NCBI RefSeq assembly: GCF_003013405.1 | Contig: NZ_PXZL01000001.1 | Span: 310,001-374,000, forward strand | DNA: 64,000 nucleotides | Direction: 5' to 3' | Source of the DNA: Brevibacillus formosus | Lineage (GTDB): Bacteria > Bacillota > Bacilli > Brevibacillales > Brevibacillaceae | Shown here: positions 63,901 to 64,000 of the stretch, piece after piece | Layout of the letters: each line of letters begins with the position of its first letter | Position numbering within the stretch: position 1 is the stretch's first letter | Notes under the pieces: model-generated | The model's database searches: none | What the model was told of the DNA's origin: nothing | The model's input: the letters and a program-made list of their open reading frames with translations, nothing else | Program-made: the position numbers and the translations under genes

Positions 63901-64000
63901 GTGATCCATACAGGCGAAGCGAACATCGTACTCAATACATTGACAAAAGGCAAAACACCACAACGCGACGGCTTCCGCATCCGTCGGGAAGCAGTAGAGA
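60916..64000 (+). CDS. carB: Carbamoyl-phosphate synthase large chain (partial, runs off the end)
   Basis: The frame opens at ATG 60916 behind AAGGAGG and stays open for 1028 codons to the window end; a full protein is about 1070 residues, so roughly 40 C-terminal residues are missing. Two ATP-grasp halves are seen, beginning [20 protein letters not shown] and [19 protein letters not shown]. The first half has [13 protein letters not shown] and the second [14 protein letters not shown]. The C-terminal part entering the allosteric MGS-like domain ([16 protein letters not shown]) is present. It makes carbamoyl phosphate for pyrB; in Bacillus the pyr-linked enzyme is pyrAB. Confidence 0.96.
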   Translation, partial: MPKQDNLKKILVIGSGPIVIGQAAEFDYAGTQACEALKEEGMEVVLINSNPATIMTDTNMADKVYIEPITPEFVARVIRQEKPDGLLPTLGGQTGLNMAVALSEAGVLEQENVKLLGTKLESIKQAEDRDLFRSLMNELGEPVPESVIVSTVEEAVDFANEIGYPIIVRPAYTLGGTGGGICEDEETLREIVASGLKYSPITQCLIEKSIAGMKEIEYEVMRDANDNCIVVCNMENIDPVGVHTGDSIVVAPSQTLADREYQMLRTSALNIIRALGIEGGCNVQYALDPHSFQYYVIEVNPRVSRSSALASKATGYPIAKMAAKIAIGYTLDELKNPVTGQTYACFEPTLDYIVSKIPRWPFDKFQSANRKLGTQMKATGEVMAIGRSFEESIMKAIRSLEIGSYHIEIKGAGEISEEDLKARLVHADDERLFLLAEALRRGWTIEQLHNLTKIDLFFLHKFHKMIAFEAELAKGLTSEKLYEAKRMGFTDRKIAELCGETEEAVHAMRKEKGFVPVYKMVDTCAAEFEAQTPYYYSAYEVEDERIETGKKRVVVLGSGPIRIGQGIEFDYATVHAVWALREAGYEAVIINNNPETVSTDFNTSDRLYFEPLYIEDVMNILDVEKPEGVIVQFGGQTAINLADKLAARGIKILGTSLENIDAAENREKFEALLRELEIAQPPGKTVTSVEQAVVAAEGLGFPVLVRPSYVLGGRAMEIVYNQSELLEYMEKAVKVNPDHPVLVDRYMVGVEAEVDAICDGENVLIPGIMEHIERAGVHSGDSIAVYPPQSLSQAIKDELIDMTTKLARALQIKGLLNIQFVIYKDRPYVIEVNPRSSRTVPFLSKVTGIPMANIATKAILGHSIIEQGFTPGYHPEESMVSVKVPVFSFAKLRRVDITLGPEMKSTGEVMGRESTLAKALYKGLVAAGMNIPTQGTLLVTVADKDKEEALDIVKRFRHLGFKLMATAGTADYLEQAGLQVTRVSKLSEGTPNLLDVIHTGEANIVLNTLTKGKTPQRDGFRIRREAVE

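Overview
The window reads as chromosomal DNA of an endospore-forming Firmicute of the Bacillales, most likely a Brevibacillus (Paenibacillaceae). This is inferred from a B. subtilis-like dcw/sporulation/pyr gene order with a murA gene between murB and divIB, from complete spoIIGA-sigE-sigG and gerPABCDEF sets, and from moderate G+C content. No rRNA or tRNA gene, CRISPR array, transposase or phage module was seen.

Region 1 (1-17971, + strand) is the end of the division and cell wall cluster. It runs murB (partial), murA, divIB, two DUF881 genes (ylxW, ylxX), sbp, ftsA and ftsZ, then the early sporulation sigma operon spoIIGA-sigE and sigG. The ylm block follows (ylmC, pgeF/ylmD, ylmE, sepF, ylmG, ylmH), then divIVA, a T-box-controlled ileS and a DksA-like regulator (ylyA). 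Candidate Spo0A-type and sigma-F-type promoters precede spoIIGA and sigG.

Region 2 (about 17958-51673) is a block of about 34 kb placed between ylyA and lspA, genes that are adjacent in B. subtilis. It holds an enolase-superfamily enzyme with an MFS transporter, a Nudix hydrolase with a flavin oxidoreductase, an LCP cell wall ligase, an Hsp20 protein, a rifampicin phosphotransferase (rph), the gerP spore-coat permeability operon with a divergent GerPD-like gene, a sporulenol synthase (sqhC) with a divergent yppC-like gene, topB, a PspA/DUF350/DUF4178/DUF4247 envelope-stress operon behind a consensus sigma-W promoter, and a secreted M9 collagenase. It also holds an unusual intracellular alpha-glucan operon: a small ORF, DUF4912, a GH57-GT4 fusion, a nucleotidyltransferase fused to a degenerate mutase, a GH15 glucoamylase and a phosphohexomutase. 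Two tandem imperfect palindromes of about 200 bp and a kinase-like gene close the block.

Region 3 (51751-64000, + strand) returns to conserved order: lspA and rluD, then a VOC protein and a beta-propeller protein, then the de novo pyrimidine operon pyrR-pyrP-pyrB-pyrC-carA-carB (carB runs off the end). Three PyrR-type attenuators lie ahead of pyrR, pyrP and pyrB.

The best candidates for under-described biology are the alpha-glucan operon with its pseudo-mutase fusion, the sigma-W PspA-DUF350 operon, the paired long palindromes, and the divergent GerPD-like gene facing gerPA with back-to-back late-sporulation promoter candidates.
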